This document shows, one piece after another, positions 28,083-37,642 of a DNA stretch of 64,000 bases; within the stretch, counting starts at the first letter, position 1; the number at the start of each line of letters is the position of its first letter. The stretch spans positions 8,414,001 to 8,478,000 of the forward strand of contig NZ_AP018227.1 of the NCBI RefSeq assembly GCF_002368095.1. Direction: 5' to 3'. The translations under genes and the position numbers were made by a program. Origin of the DNA: Calothrix parasitica NIES-267. GTDB taxonomy: Bacteria; Cyanobacteriota; Cyanobacteriia; Cyanobacteriales; Nostocaceae. The notes beneath the pieces are model-generated. The model searched no databases, had not been told where the DNA came from, and saw only the letters and a program-made list of their open reading frames with translations.

Positions 28083-29201
28083 TTACTTCACATTGATGGT
28101 GTAATCGGGGCTTAATGTATCAGCAGCAGCAGCTACTTTCTCCACAACATTAGCAGGTAAAGGAACGTAGCCCAATTCTGCACTAACTTTCTGACCTTCA
28201 GTCAAACCATATTCAATCATCGCTTCCATTGCTTTGGCTTTGTTAGGATCTTCATATTGTTTATAAGCCAAAATCCAAGTGTAGGTAACGATAGGGTAAG
28301 ATTCATCACCTTCTGGGTCGGGAAGGAAAGCACGAAGATTTTCGGGTAGGTCGATTGCTCCCAAAGCTTGAGATGCAGCCTCATCGCTAGGTGCAATAAA
28401 TTTACCAGCTTTGTTTTCTAAAGCAGCAGTACTAAGTCCGCCTTTTTTAGCAAAACCGTACTCTACATAACCAATTGCACCAGGTGTTTGGTTAATTCTA
28501 GCGGTAACACCGTCATTCTTAGGAGCGCCAATTCCGGTAGGGAAAGAAACTTTCTTACCATCACCAGGACCATTTTTCCACTCATCGCTAATAGCACTTA
28601 AATGCTGTGTAAATACAGCAGTTGTACCGCTACCATCAGAACGAGTTACAACTGTAATTTTTTGGTCGGGAAGACTGACACCAGGGTTAGCCGCAGCAAT
28701 TGCAGGGTCGTTCCAATTACTAATCTTACCTAAGAAGATATTGGTATAAACCTCACGTGGTAACTTTAAATCCTTAACATCAGGTAAATTGTAAGCGAGT
28801 ACAACGCTACCACCGGTCATAGGTAGTAACAATACGCCTCTTTCTACCTTGGCTATTTCTTCATCCTTCATTGCCACGTCGCTGGCACCAAAATCAACTG
28901 TACCAGCAGTAAATTGCTTAACACCAGCACCACTACCAATTGATTCGTAGTTAACTCTTAGGTTGGGATACTTTTGGTTGAGGTCTTGGAACCAACGCTC
29001 GTAAATAAATTTAGGAAAAGATGCGCCAGCGCCATCCAATCTTTCGTCTCCACCTAAATCCAATGTCGCACCACCAGAACCGCCGCCATCAGTACCAGCT
29101 TGTTGACTGTCGCCACAAGCTGCTAAAGCCAAACTAAGTGCTAATACTGAAAAAACTGAAGCTAATCTAGACTTATTCGCTACACTTCTAAAAGAAAACA
29201 T
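28083..29201 (-). CDS. pstS: Phosphate-binding lipoprotein PstS
   Basis: 372 residues. A signal peptide with lipobox LALAAC (Cys near residue 29) makes it a lipoprotein facing the periplasm. Phosphate-binding residues lie in GAGASFPKFIYERWF, SIGSGAGVKQF, DFGASDVAM and TRSDGSGTT. It delivers phosphate to PstCAB. It heads the operon and is expected to be induced by phosphate starvation through SphR/PhoB. Confidence 0.95.
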   Translation of the reverse strand: MFSFRSVANKSRLASVFSVLALSLALAACGDSQQAGTDGGGSGGATLDLGGDERLDGAGASFPKFIYERWFQDLNQKYPNLRVNYESIGSGAGVKQFTAGTVDFGASDVAMKDEEIAKVERGVLLLPMTGGSVVLAYNLPDVKDLKLPREVYTNIFLGKISNWNDPAIAAANPGVSLPDQKITVVTRSDGSGTTAVFTQHLSAISDEWKNGPGDGKKVSFPTGIGAPKNDGVTARINQTPGAIGYVEYGFAKKGGLSTAALENKAGKFIAPSDEAASQALGAIDLPENLRAFLPDPEGDESYPIVTYTWILAYKQYEDPNKAKAMEAMIEYGLTEGQKVSAELGYVPLPANVVEKVAAAADTLSPDYTINVK

Positions 29202-29234
29202 GGATGTGCAAGTTGGGTAATTTTGCAGATGTCG

Positions 29235-29273
29235 ATTATAATATACAGCCAGTCAGTAAAGATTTGGTTAACA
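29235..29273 (-). promoter_or_regulatory. Candidate pstS promoter with Pho-box half-site
   Basis: On the minus strand a TATAAT (29235-29240) lies about 35 bp upstream of the pstS ATG. Some 25 bp further up is TGTTAACC (29266-29273) followed by an imperfect CTTTACTG, resembling the CTTAACC direct repeats of cyanobacterial Pho boxes. One good and one weak half-site are seen. Confidence 0.35.
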
Positions 29274-30267
29274 AACTTCAGTATTTATGTGTAAATGAAC
29301 TCATTCCGACTAAAATTTATATTTCTTATTGGTAAAAAATCAGCAGTTTAATTAGTCATGAAAAAGAAATAAATAATACATTAGAACTTTTGTATTAATT
29401 GCTTGCAGGTAATATTTGTTGCATTCAAATTATTTCATTCAAAATTGAAAAATTGAACTGTCTGAAAATTATCTGTTTTCTTATCGAATTAGTATTCCAC
29501 CGATAGGAGTAATCTAAAGGGATTTTGGGCTGGAGTTACTTAAGGACATCCAAAAATTAAATCACGAGCGGAACTGCATCTAATACGACTATCAGATTTT
29601 GTCTCCCCCTGCGGTCCCTAATCACCTAAGCAATTGTTTTTTAATTGGAAAGCTCCTTAATAGGGAGTAAATATAATGAGTCGGGAAAAGAAAGAGCAGG
29701 TACATTTTATAGATTTCACTTACCAATACTCTATAGTTTTCTGGCAAAAGCAGATTTTATGAATATGTATGGGGAGCTATTCTCTTTCCACTCTTATATT
29801 GCTTATGTAGCCAACCTATGCTCTACCCTTTACTCATAAGATTCCGTAAAAATTTAGTGGTACTAATTTTAATTCTGATGACATTAGAGAATAGTGAATA
29901 TATAAAGCAATAAATCATTGAGCATATAGGTCTAACCCAATTAATCAGGACTAAGCCCAGATATCTTACCGAATGCATTCGCACAGCGTAAAGATAATAT
30001 CAATAAATTTATAAATATATAAGCATACACAAATTCAATTGCATTAGTCTAAATTTATGACAAGGGTCAGAATAATTGTCTTTTCCTTAAAAAATAGGAC
30101 ATTCTAGAATCGAATTACTCAGATTTTGGACAGTAAGCAGTAGACGCATTAAACTAGGATGCGACATAAATAACAGAGCTTTGTTTTAGCAGACTGTATG
30201 TATATTTGTTATTCAGTCAACAAATAACAAAATATTATTTTTAGCTTTTTGTATGAGTATCTTGTAA
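29274..30267. other. 1-kb intergenic region
   Basis: AT-rich with no convincing gene. A 64-codon frame at 29645-29839 has no family features, no clear start signal and overlaps simple AT-rich sequence. It holds the divergent promoters of pst and bioY. Confidence 0.5.
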
Positions 30268-30855
30268 ATGCTAGCCGCATCCAACCAATTATTATGGTCA
30301 ATGATTGGCTTACTACTAACTATGGGTGGCACCTTCTTAGAAGCCTATATTGCCACCTTACCTTGGAGTTGGAGTAACCAAGGAATTCATGCTTCTTCTT
30401 TAGGTGTCACCTATCAAATTGGTGGGGTGATGTTAGTTGGTTGCTTGGGAGGTAAGAATGCTGGTGCGCTTTCACAAATTGCGTATTTAGTTATGGGCCT
30501 AACTTTGTTGCCGGTATTTGCTGATGGTGGGGGTATCGGCTATGTTAAGCTTTCTCAGTTTGGTTATTTAATGGGCTTTATCCCTGGGGCTTGGATTTGT
30601 GGTTTTTTTGCCTTTAAAGCCAGACCTAAATTAGAAACTCTGGCATTTAGTTGTATTTGTGGCTTGTTAACAGTTCATCTGTGCGGTATTAGTTATTTGG
30701 TCATTACTTATGCTTTGGGTTGGCAAGGTACAGAAAATATATCCTTATTACAAGCAATTTTCAAGTATTCTTTGCTTGCATTGCCAGGACAATTAGCTGT
30801 AGTCTGTGCCGTTACTGTAATAGCATATGTACTCCGACATTTAATGTTTTATTAG
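30268..30855 (+). CDS. bioY: Biotin transporter substrate-binding subunit BioY
   Basis: 195 residues, very hydrophobic with about six membrane segments. The BioY hallmarks are GGKNAGALSQIAYLVMGL, FADGGGIGYV and FGYLMGFIPGAWICG. BioY is the S-component of an ECF transporter; in cyanobacteria it usually occurs without neighbouring bioMN, as here, and may use a shared energising module or act alone. It is followed by STRR and lspA. Confidence 0.9.
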   Translation: MLAASNQLLWSMIGLLLTMGGTFLEAYIATLPWSWSNQGIHASSLGVTYQIGGVMLVGCLGGKNAGALSQIAYLVMGLTLLPVFADGGGIGYVKLSQFGYLMGFIPGAWICGFFAFKARPKLETLAFSCICGLLTVHLCGISYLVITYALGWQGTENISLLQAIFKYSLLALPGQLAVVCAVTVIAYVLRHLMFY

Positions 30856-30925
30856 TTGTTAGTTGTTATTTATTAGCTGCTAGTTGGTTGTTAGCACTTA
30901 GGTGATTATTAGTTATTGATAATAC
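30856..30925. repeat. STRR (tagttgt/tagttat type)
   Basis: Loose heptamer repeats ttagttgttagttgttatt follow the bioY stop codon directly. Confidence 0.65.
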
Positions 30926-31077
30926 CTAATTAAAATCTAGCAAATCTTTGGCTTACAATAAAAGTTAAGGCATCGAATAAAAAGACGCGATAAATAACTG
31001 ACATATTATTATGTAGATGCATCATTATATTTGTATACATAATAACTTTTAAATATCATGGGTAGATTGTTTTATTA

Positions 31078-31140
31078 ATAACTAGCAGCTAATAACTAAT
31101 AACTAATAACTAATAGCTAATAACTAACAACTAATATCTC
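31078..31140. repeat. STRR (taactaa type) before lspA
   Basis: About eight units of aataactaataactaataac type ending at the lspA start codon, replacing any usual ribosome binding site. Confidence 0.75.
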
Positions 31141-31617
31141 ATGCGTTTAAGAAACCGCTTCTTTTGGATAACTGCTGTTACAGGTTTTGTCTTGGATCAA
31201 TTGACAAAATACTGGGTTGTACAAACTTTTAGTCTTGGAGAAACACAACCACTAATAAAAGGAATATTTCACTTTACCTATGTACGAAATACTGGAGCTG
31301 CTTTTAGTCTATTTGCGGGGAAAGTAGAGTGGTTACGCTGGCTGTCTTTATTGGTGAGTATCGCATTGATAGTATTAGCTTTAATGACTCCAGTTATGCT
31401 GCATTGGGAGCAGTGGGGATACGGTTTAATTTTAAGTGGGGCAATGGGCAACGGTATTGATAGATTTGTTTTAAGCTACGTTGTCGATTTCCTTGATTTC
31501 CGATTAATTAATTTTCCAGTATTTAATTTAGCTGATGTATTTATTAATATTGGCATTGCCTGCCTAATAATTGCTTCTTTTCAAAAAACACCTCCAAATC
31601 CTCGTTCTCAGCGATAG
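31141..31617 (+). CDS. lspA: Lipoprotein signal peptidase (signal peptidase II)
   Basis: 158 residues, four membrane segments. The aspartyl-protease pair is present: Asp in GNGIDRFVLSYVVDF and Asp in FNLADVFINIG. Other conserved pieces are FVLDQLTKYW and YVRNTGAAFS. It removes signal peptides from prolipoproteins such as PstS in this window, at the plasma membrane. The ATG follows an STRR directly. Confidence 0.95.
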   Translation: MRLRNRFFWITAVTGFVLDQLTKYWVVQTFSLGETQPLIKGIFHFTYVRNTGAAFSLFAGKVEWLRWLSLLVSIALIVLALMTPVMLHWEQWGYGLILSGAMGNGIDRFVLSYVVDFLDFRLINFPVFNLADVFINIGIACLIIASFQKTPPNPRSQR

Positions 31618-31930
31618 TAGGAAGAAAGAAATAGGGAAGAATATTCTATATTTTTGTTTTAAGCTCATATATCGCTTAATTGGTAAAACAAAATTCTGAA
31701 GTTATTGTAGTGTGGATATCCTGTACGCTTCTTGTCTACAAGGTAAAATACACAACAGCTTATTACTAGCTAACTACCAATCAGAAAGCAAAAAAAATCT
31801 GGCTACTCATTATTGGCATGGAATATAACTTTAAATCCAATTGCCAATATTTGAGAAACCAGAACCTGTTTTAGCTTTACCCTTATTTTTAGTTTTGTAC
31901 TAAATGCGTATCGAATTGTGACTCTTACTC

Positions 31931-33184
31931 TTACTGAGGAGCCAATATGTTTGCTCCACCTTCACTGGGAGCCTCTTCGGTACTGCTAGGGGAATCTGAA
32001 TCGGGAAGAGTTGTTTCCCCTGGCTTGTTCATATTGCTTGGGGAATCCGAATCGGGAGTTAGACCACCAGGTGCTGGAGTGATGTTTGTTGGAGCATCAT
32101 TATCTTCATCATCTTCGCTGGGGGTTGCTTCTCCTTCAGGAGTCACGCCACCAGGCATTGGAGTGATATTTGTTGGAGCATCATCTTCGCTAGGGGTTGC
32201 TTCTCCTTCAGGAGTTACGCCACCAGGCATTGGAGTGATATTTGTTGGAGCATCATCTTCGCTAGGGGTTGCTTCTCCTTCGGGAGTTACGCTACCAGGC
32301 ATTGGAGTGATGTTTGTTGGAGCATCATCTTCGCTGGGGGTTGCTTCTCCTTCAGGAGTTGTACCAGGCATTGGAGTGATGTTTGTTGGAGCATCATCTT
32401 CGCTGGGAGTTACTTCTCCTTCAGGAGTTGTACCAGGCATTGGAGTGATGTTTGTTGGAGCATCATCTTCGCTGGGAGTTACTTCTCCTTCAGGAGTTGT
32501 ACCAGGCATTGGAGTGATGTTTGTTGGAGCATCATCTTCGCTGGGGGTTGCTTCTCCTTCAGGAGTTACGCCACCAGGCATTGGAGTGATATTTGTTGGA
32601 GCATCATCTTCGCTGGGAGCGGCTTCTCCTTCAGGAGTTACACCACCAGGCATTGGAGTGATATTTGTTGGAGCATCATCTTCGCTGGGAGCGGCTTCTC
32701 CTTCAGGAGTTACGCCACCAGGAATTGGAGTGATATTTGTTGGAGCATCATCTTCGCTGGGAGCGGCTTCTCCAGGAACAGTACCAGGAAGAGGTGCATC
32801 TGGTGCTGGAGTTATACCTTCAGGGTCTGTACCAGGAAAAGGTTCTTCGTCTGGTGTTGTTTCAATAGTGTTGTCTGGAGAAGTGCTATCTTCTTCGGGA
32901 GCAGTTTGTTCTATTTCTGTATCTTCAGGAGAGGGTGTTGCTGCATTCGCGCCTTGGCAACGAGAATTTAATGGAAAACGGACGCATAAAATTTCCATTG
33001 CATCTGGCGAAAGTTCTTCTTCTGCCGCTGCAACAATATTGTCATCAGACTCTGAAACACTTGTAGGTTCCTCACGCTCTGGGAAGTCTCGGTTAGGAAA
33101 TTTTGTTGATTGAGCAACCGCAACAGTGCTACTTAATGCTAGAGTCAGGGCTGTGCCAATAAGGGTTATAATTTTGCCCTTCAT
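31931..33184 (-). CDS. Secreted Pro/Asp/Glu-rich tandem-repeat protein
   Basis: 417 residues. A signal peptide (1-25, cut after VAVAQ) is followed by an acidic region with two Cys (CVRFPLNSRC, about residues 66-75) and a low-complexity Pro/Glu/Thr part. Ten units of 23-24 residues then repeat the pattern xPSEDDAPTNITPMPGGVTP. The DNA repeats (69 or 72 bp, about 32085-32770) are nearly identical. No known domain. The protein is probably an exported, intrinsically disordered, strongly acidic envelope or matrix protein. The opposite strand is also open for 388 codons because of the repeat composition; that frame is not considered real. Confidence 0.7.
   Translation of the reverse strand: MKGKIITLIGTALTLALSSTVAVAQSTKFPNRDFPEREEPTSVSESDDNIVAAAEEELSPDAMEILCVRFPLNSRCQGANAATPSPEDTEIEQTAPEEDSTSPDNTIETTPDEEPFPGTDPEGITPAPDAPLPGTVPGEAAPSEDDAPTNITPIPGGVTPEGEAAPSEDDAPTNITPMPGGVTPEGEAAPSEDDAPTNITPMPGGVTPEGEATPSEDDAPTNITPMPGTTPEGEVTPSEDDAPTNITPMPGTTPEGEVTPSEDDAPTNITPMPGTTPEGEATPSEDDAPTNITPMPGSVTPEGEATPSEDDAPTNITPMPGGVTPEGEATPSEDDAPTNITPMPGGVTPEGEATPSEDDEDNDAPTNITPAPGGLTPDSDSPSNMNKPGETTLPDSDSPSSTEEAPSEGGANILAPQ
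32085..32770. repeat. Coding minisatellite, ten units of 69-72 bp
   Basis: Units contain ggagtgatgtttgttggagc followed by atcatcttcgctgggggttg and ctccttcaggagtt. Units of 69 bp (PGTTPEG form) are clustered in the middle, those of 72 bp (PGGVTPEG form) flank them, suggesting stepwise slippage or unequal recombination. Confidence 0.9.
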
Positions 33185-33644
33185 AATTATTCACTCCTCA
33201 AAAGTAATACCACCGCCCATTAAATCAAACAAATGGCTTTATAAAATCTGTCTAAATGAGGATGTGTATTTTAAAATATATATATTTAGGGAATTAAAAA
33301 TGTAAAAACTTAATCATTTCGACCTAGTTTATTTGTTGATATATATACTTATGTGTATTGTGTCGTTCGGCAAGTTGATAAAGCTCTAAAACAATAACAA
33401 ACTGATATTTAAAAACAAATAAGAAGTGAAAAATCAATAAATTACGAGCATTATCTTGTATGAAAAATAACTAAGTTTTATCAAATTTAAGTGCATTTTT
33501 TGTGTTATATACAACAAGGAACAATTCCGTATCGCCAAACTTCATATATTCTTGTGATTAGAATGGTGAAATAACAGCATTTTAGGGCAAAATATTGTCC
33601 GAATATTAAAAATTATTAAATAATAACCGTGGTGTGAGTAGCCC
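33185..33644. other. Divergent intergenic region, nothing recognised
   Basis: 460 bp of AT-rich sequence between the secreted repeat protein and the PBP gene. It must hold both promoters; no specific operator is seen. Confidence 0.5.
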
Positions 33645-35912
33645 ATGAGTTCCCCCCAACCCCCTAATAAGCCGCAAACTTTACTTGGTCAACTGACTCA
33701 AGCAGTACAAACAATTCAAGCTCGGGTCGATTTTTCCAAGCTGGCTCTCAAGCCTAATGCCAGAGTGCCAGAACTTTGGGTACAAGAAGCTGGGGCATCT
33801 CAGGCTCAAATGTATCCCTTGCTTGGCGACCGCTATATGATAGGTCGCAGTTCAAAATCCTGCGATATCGTTGTCCGAAATCCTGTAGTTAGCCAAATCC
33901 ATCTGTCTTTATCGCGAGATTCATCTCAACGTAAGCCGGTTTTTGTTATTAAAGACGAGAAATCCACTAATGGTATTTATCGGGGTAAGCGTCGGATTGA
34001 TTCTTTGGAATTACGTCATGGTGATGTTCTGACTTTAGGACCACCAGAACTCGCAGCTTCGGTACGTTTACAATACTCAGATCCTCCACCGCTTTACATT
34101 AAAGCTGCTACTTGGGCAGGTTTAGGGGTCGCTGGTGTCAGTACCTTATTGATGATGGTAATTGGCATAGAATGGCTAAAGTTTTCGGTGCGACCTTTAC
34201 CAGCAGCAACTCAAGGACCAGTAGTAGTTTACGCTGGTGATGGCGAGACACCCCTGCAAGAGCCTCGAACCACCGCTCATGTAGATTTAAAAAAATTGTC
34301 CGACTTTGGACCTTACTTGGCTTCAGCCGTTGTAGCTTCAGAAGATAGCCGTTTTAACTGGCATTTTGGTGTTGACCCATACGGTATTTTACGAGCCGTG
34401 TTGATAAATACTCGAAGCGGTGGTGTTCAACAAGGTGCTAGTACGGTAACTCAGCAGGTAGCTCGTAGTTTATTCCGAGATTATGTAGGTAGACAAGATT
34501 CTTTAGGACGAAAAGTGCGTGAAGCGATTGTATCGCTAAAGCTAGAAACTTTTTATAGTAAAGATGAAATTTTACTTAGTTACCTAAACCGGGTTTACTT
34601 AGGTGTAAACACTTCAGGCTTTGAAGATGCTGCGCGGTATTATTTTGATAAATCAGCTAAAGACTTAACAGCAGCAGAATCGGCTACTTTGGTAGGGATT
34701 TTACCTGCTCCTAACGGTTTTAATTTCTGCGGTGACAGTCGGAGTAGACGAAATATTATAGGGTATCGCAACCGCGTGTTAAAGCGAATGCGAGAGATGG
34801 GCGCACTTAAACAAGATGAGTATAATCGCGCCAGACGTTCCCCAGTTGAAGTCAGTTCTAAGGTTTGCGAGCGTCAAGCCAAAAGAATAGCTCCTTACTT
34901 TTATAGTTACGTATTTACTGAGCTTGAATCTATTTTGGGAAAAGACCTAGCGGCTGAAGGAAATTTTATTATCGAGACTCAGCTAGACCCAAAAATTCAA
35001 ACCCAAGCCGAAAATTCGCTAACAAATCATATTAAGACTGCTGGAGCAAGTTTTGGTTTTTCTCAAGGAGCAGTGGTTACTCTTGATTCAAGTACGGGTG
35101 GTATCTTAGCGATGGTCGGTGGTAACAATTTTGCTACCAGTCAATTTAATCGTGCTTATCAAGCTAAAAGACAGCCCGGTTCTACTTTTAAAGTTTTTCC
35201 ATACACTGCTGCTATCGAAAAAGGATACGGCACGGGCAGAAGTTACCGCTGTACTGGTGTAACTTGGCAAGGTATTAGATATAGACCCTGTAGAGGTGGT
35301 ACTGGTTCAATAACTCTTGCTACTGGATATGCTCTTTCCGAAAACCCCGTCGCTTTACGAGTTGCTCAAGATGTGGGGCTGGATACAGTAGTAAAAATGG
35401 CAAAACGTTTGGGTGTACGTTCGGAACTTAATCCAGTTCCGGGATTAGTGTTAGGTCAAAGCGAAACTAACGTGTTGGAAATGACTGGAGCCTTCGCTGC
35501 CATAAGTAATAGAGGTGTTTGGAATCGTCCTCATGCAATCAAACGGATTCTTGATAGCAGTGACTGCAAAAACCGCGATGATCTGAAAACCTGTCGTGTC
35601 ATTTATGATTTTAATCAAGACCAAGAAGCGAACAAGCGAGTTTTGAAAACTACCGTAGCAAATACAATGACTACTTTAATGCGTCAAGTAGTCACAAGAG
35701 GTACGGGAAGTGGTGCTGCTATTGGATTTGGAGAAGGTGGAAAAACAGGTACCACAGATAAAAATGTAGATTTGTGGTTTATTGGCTTTATTCCCGGTCG
35801 GCGACTTGCTACAGGTATTTGGTTGGGAAACGATAATAACTCTCCTACATCCGGTAGCAGCGCCCAAGCCGCTCAGCTATGGGGAAATTATATGCGTCAA
35901 GTTGTAAGGTGA
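33645..35912 (+). CDS. FHA-domain class A penicillin-binding protein (glycosyltransferase/transpeptidase)
   Basis: 755 residues. An N-terminal FHA domain (about 55-130, YMIGRSSKSCDIVVRNPVVS and DEKSTNGIY) is followed by one membrane segment (about 153-178). Next come a GT51 transglycosylase (ASEDSRFNWHFG with catalytic E233, then GASTVTQQVARSLF) and a transpeptidase domain (STFK with Ser513, SEN in YALSENPVAL, KTGTT with K700). It polymerises and crosslinks peptidoglycan on the outer face of the plasma membrane while the FHA domain stays in the cytoplasm. FHA domains bind phosphothreonine, so activity may be linked to Ser/Thr kinases. All catalytic residues are intact. Confidence 0.9.
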   Translation: MSSPQPPNKPQTLLGQLTQAVQTIQARVDFSKLALKPNARVPELWVQEAGASQAQMYPLLGDRYMIGRSSKSCDIVVRNPVVSQIHLSLSRDSSQRKPVFVIKDEKSTNGIYRGKRRIDSLELRHGDVLTLGPPELAASVRLQYSDPPPLYIKAATWAGLGVAGVSTLLMMVIGIEWLKFSVRPLPAATQGPVVVYAGDGETPLQEPRTTAHVDLKKLSDFGPYLASAVVASEDSRFNWHFGVDPYGILRAVLINTRSGGVQQGASTVTQQVARSLFRDYVGRQDSLGRKVREAIVSLKLETFYSKDEILLSYLNRVYLGVNTSGFEDAARYYFDKSAKDLTAAESATLVGILPAPNGFNFCGDSRSRRNIIGYRNRVLKRMREMGALKQDEYNRARRSPVEVSSKVCERQAKRIAPYFYSYVFTELESILGKDLAAEGNFIIETQLDPKIQTQAENSLTNHIKTAGASFGFSQGAVVTLDSSTGGILAMVGGNNFATSQFNRAYQAKRQPGSTFKVFPYTAAIEKGYGTGRSYRCTGVTWQGIRYRPCRGGTGSITLATGYALSENPVALRVAQDVGLDTVVKMAKRLGVRSELNPVPGLVLGQSETNVLEMTGAFAAISNRGVWNRPHAIKRILDSSDCKNRDDLKTCRVIYDFNQDQEANKRVLKTTVANTMTTLMRQVVTRGTGSGAAIGFGEGGKTGTTDKNVDLWFIGFIPGRRLATGIWLGNDNNSPTSGSSAQAAQLWGNYMRQVVR

Positions 35913-35955
35913 GGGTAATTGGTGAAACACTAGGTTGCGGTGAGTCTATTTGGGG

Positions 35956-36014
35956 GTGTCGGTTTCCGTCCCTCAAAAAGCGCGTTAGCGGAGCGTCTCC
36001 CGGAGGGAGATACC
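35956..36014. repeat. Interspersed repeat (GTTAGCGGAGCGT type) plus GTCGGTTTCCGTCCC motif
   Basis: gtcggtttccgtccc is followed by gcgcgttagcggagcgtctc and a short palindromic cccggaggga. The second part recurs at 59513-59541 and 61536-61567; the first recurs inverted at about 38533. Both are short dispersed repeats of the kind common in Nostocales. Confidence 0.75.
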
Positions 36015-36021
36015 CGAGGGG

Positions 36022-36190
36022 TAATTTGGTAATTGGTAATGGGTAATGGGTAATGGGTAATAGATTCATATTTTAGAGGTACGGTGTTACCGGGCAAAGA
36101 AGAAATAATATTTAATTTCTTACCTCTTTTTTATTTTTTACCTCTTACTTCTTACTTCTTACTTCTTACCTCTTACCTATTACCTTTTTC
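36022..36190. repeat. STRR blocks (gggtaat, cttactt, cttacct types)
   Basis: Heptamers ggtaatg (36022-36063) and ttcttac/ctcttac (about 36115-36190) fill the gap between the convergent PBP and DUF4335 genes. Confidence 0.75.
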
Positions 36191-37642
36191 TTATCGATAA
36201 CCTTGCCAAGGTGTAACTTCGACTTTTCCACCTGGTTGAAATTCAACTTGAAATTGAGCCAAGGGTTCTTGAGTTTCTGTATTGTTCGTATTATCACCTT
36301 GGAATAGTTTGGGAATAGGCGTTTGTCGGAAATTTTGAAAGGCTTCTTTATTTAATGGCTCGTAGTCAGCGATAGTTCCATTTTGCTTGACCGCGACTCG
36401 ATATTTTAAACTTTCCTTATAGTTCGTATCACCGCTCGCATTTTGACTTAGAGATGACGATAGTTTTTGGTTGAGATTAGAAAGCGCACTTTGGTCGGTA
36501 ATTTTTGTCCCTAAATTATCGGACTTATTCACATATCCCAACCAGGGACTTACTTCTAATACTCCCGTTCTTCTAAAAACTACTTTAAATTGGGCAATTG
36601 GTTCGTTGGCGATCGCACTATTTGAAGCAGGGTTGTAAAGTACTTTGGGCAGTGGAGTTTTTTCAATAGCAGCATTGGCTGTTTGATTTTCTGCTTTGTA
36701 GCCAATAATTGCACCGTCACCAGCAGCGCCTATGCGATAAACTATATCAGATTGTAATCCTTGACGATTTTGCCAAGCTTGATTTAGCTGTGAATATACT
36801 TGAGAATTCAATTTACGCAATCGCGATGAATTCTTGATTGCAGGGGCCGAACCAATAAGCTTTTCTAAATCCCTAACTGTTGAGGGAGAGCTAGGAGATT
36901 GTGTTGGGGTTGCAACTGAGCTAGCGGTTGTATTATTAGCTGTTGGGGTGGGTTGGACTTGATTATTACTTGAAGTGGTAGGTTGAACTTCTGGATTAAC
37001 GCTTTGGGTAGTCTCGTCAACTTTCTTTTGTGTTTCTGCTGGTTCTCTAATTTCTGGTGCTGGCATTAAATTAAATGCGATAGCAGCAGCAGCTAAACCG
37101 GCAACTCCAACACCTGCTGGTACTGCTTGTTCGAGTAAAGCACCACTAACAGCACTATGTCCTCTAGCAACTGGTTGTAACTCTAAGGTTAATTCTGGTA
37201 AAGTTTGAGTATCCGCAAAAAATTGATCTACAGCTTCTACTAAATCAAATAATTGTACCGAATTTAAATCAACTTCAATCTTTTGTTTGGCACCACCGTT
37301 ATTCAAATCTCCTTGAGGAGTATCGGAACGCACGCTTAATTTGTGGCGATTAGGATTAACTTTTTCTAATTGCACTAATTCCGATTCGGAGTTATGAGCT
37401 TGGGGGTTAGAAATATTACTTAAAAATTCTTGAGCGTAGGCACTAACTGCTCTAACTAGACTTTCAAAAAATTCTCTACCACCAGCTATACTTTGAGTGT
37501 ATCCAGATAAAGTACATTCAGCATTTACCAAAATAGACAGTTCCGGGCGCATTTCCTGAAACTGTGTGGTTTTTGAAGCGTCGCTCAAACCTTCTAAAAG
37601 TAACGTGCAATTAGGTAAACTATACTTACGTTGAATATTCAT
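36191..37642 (-). CDS. DUF4335 domain-containing protein
   Basis: 483 residues. The N-terminal 190 residues (RKYSLPNCTLLLEGL and MRPELSILVNAECTLSGY) match the cyanobacterial DUF4335 family. A short hydrophobic stretch near residue 185-200 (GVAGLAAAAIAFNLMP) may be a membrane anchor. It is followed by a Thr/Gln/Pro-rich linker (205-260) and a C-terminal part with two similar blocks, each ending in a x-VEVTPWQGY or LEVSPWLGY motif. Function unknown. It overlaps the DUF3038 gene by 4 bp (ATGA), so the two are translationally coupled and probably act together. Confidence 0.8.
   Translation of the reverse strand: MNIQRKYSLPNCTLLLEGLSDASKTTQFQEMRPELSILVNAECTLSGYTQSIAGGREFFESLVRAVSAYAQEFLSNISNPQAHNSESELVQLEKVNPNRHKLSVRSDTPQGDLNNGGAKQKIEVDLNSVQLFDLVEAVDQFFADTQTLPELTLELQPVARGHSAVSGALLEQAVPAGVGVAGLAAAAIAFNLMPAPEIREPAETQKKVDETTQSVNPEVQPTTSSNNQVQPTPTANNTTASSVATPTQSPSSPSTVRDLEKLIGSAPAIKNSSRLRKLNSQVYSQLNQAWQNRQGLQSDIVYRIGAAGDGAIIGYKAENQTANAAIEKTPLPKVLYNPASNSAIANEPIAQFKVVFRRTGVLEVSPWLGYVNKSDNLGTKITDQSALSNLNQKLSSSLSQNASGDTNYKESLKYRVAVKQNGTIADYEPLNKEAFQNFRQTPIPKLFQGDNTNNTETQEPLAQFQVEFQPGGKVEVTPWQGYR

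Noticed and set aside
29645-29839. 64-codon plus-strand frame between pstS and bioY
   Set aside because: No ATG start with a ribosome site, no recognisable domain, AT-rich surroundings.
31947-33113. 388-codon open frame on the plus strand across the secreted repeat gene
   Set aside because: It is the antisense shadow of the repeat-rich minus-strand gene, which has a signal peptide and sensible composition; the plus frame has none.
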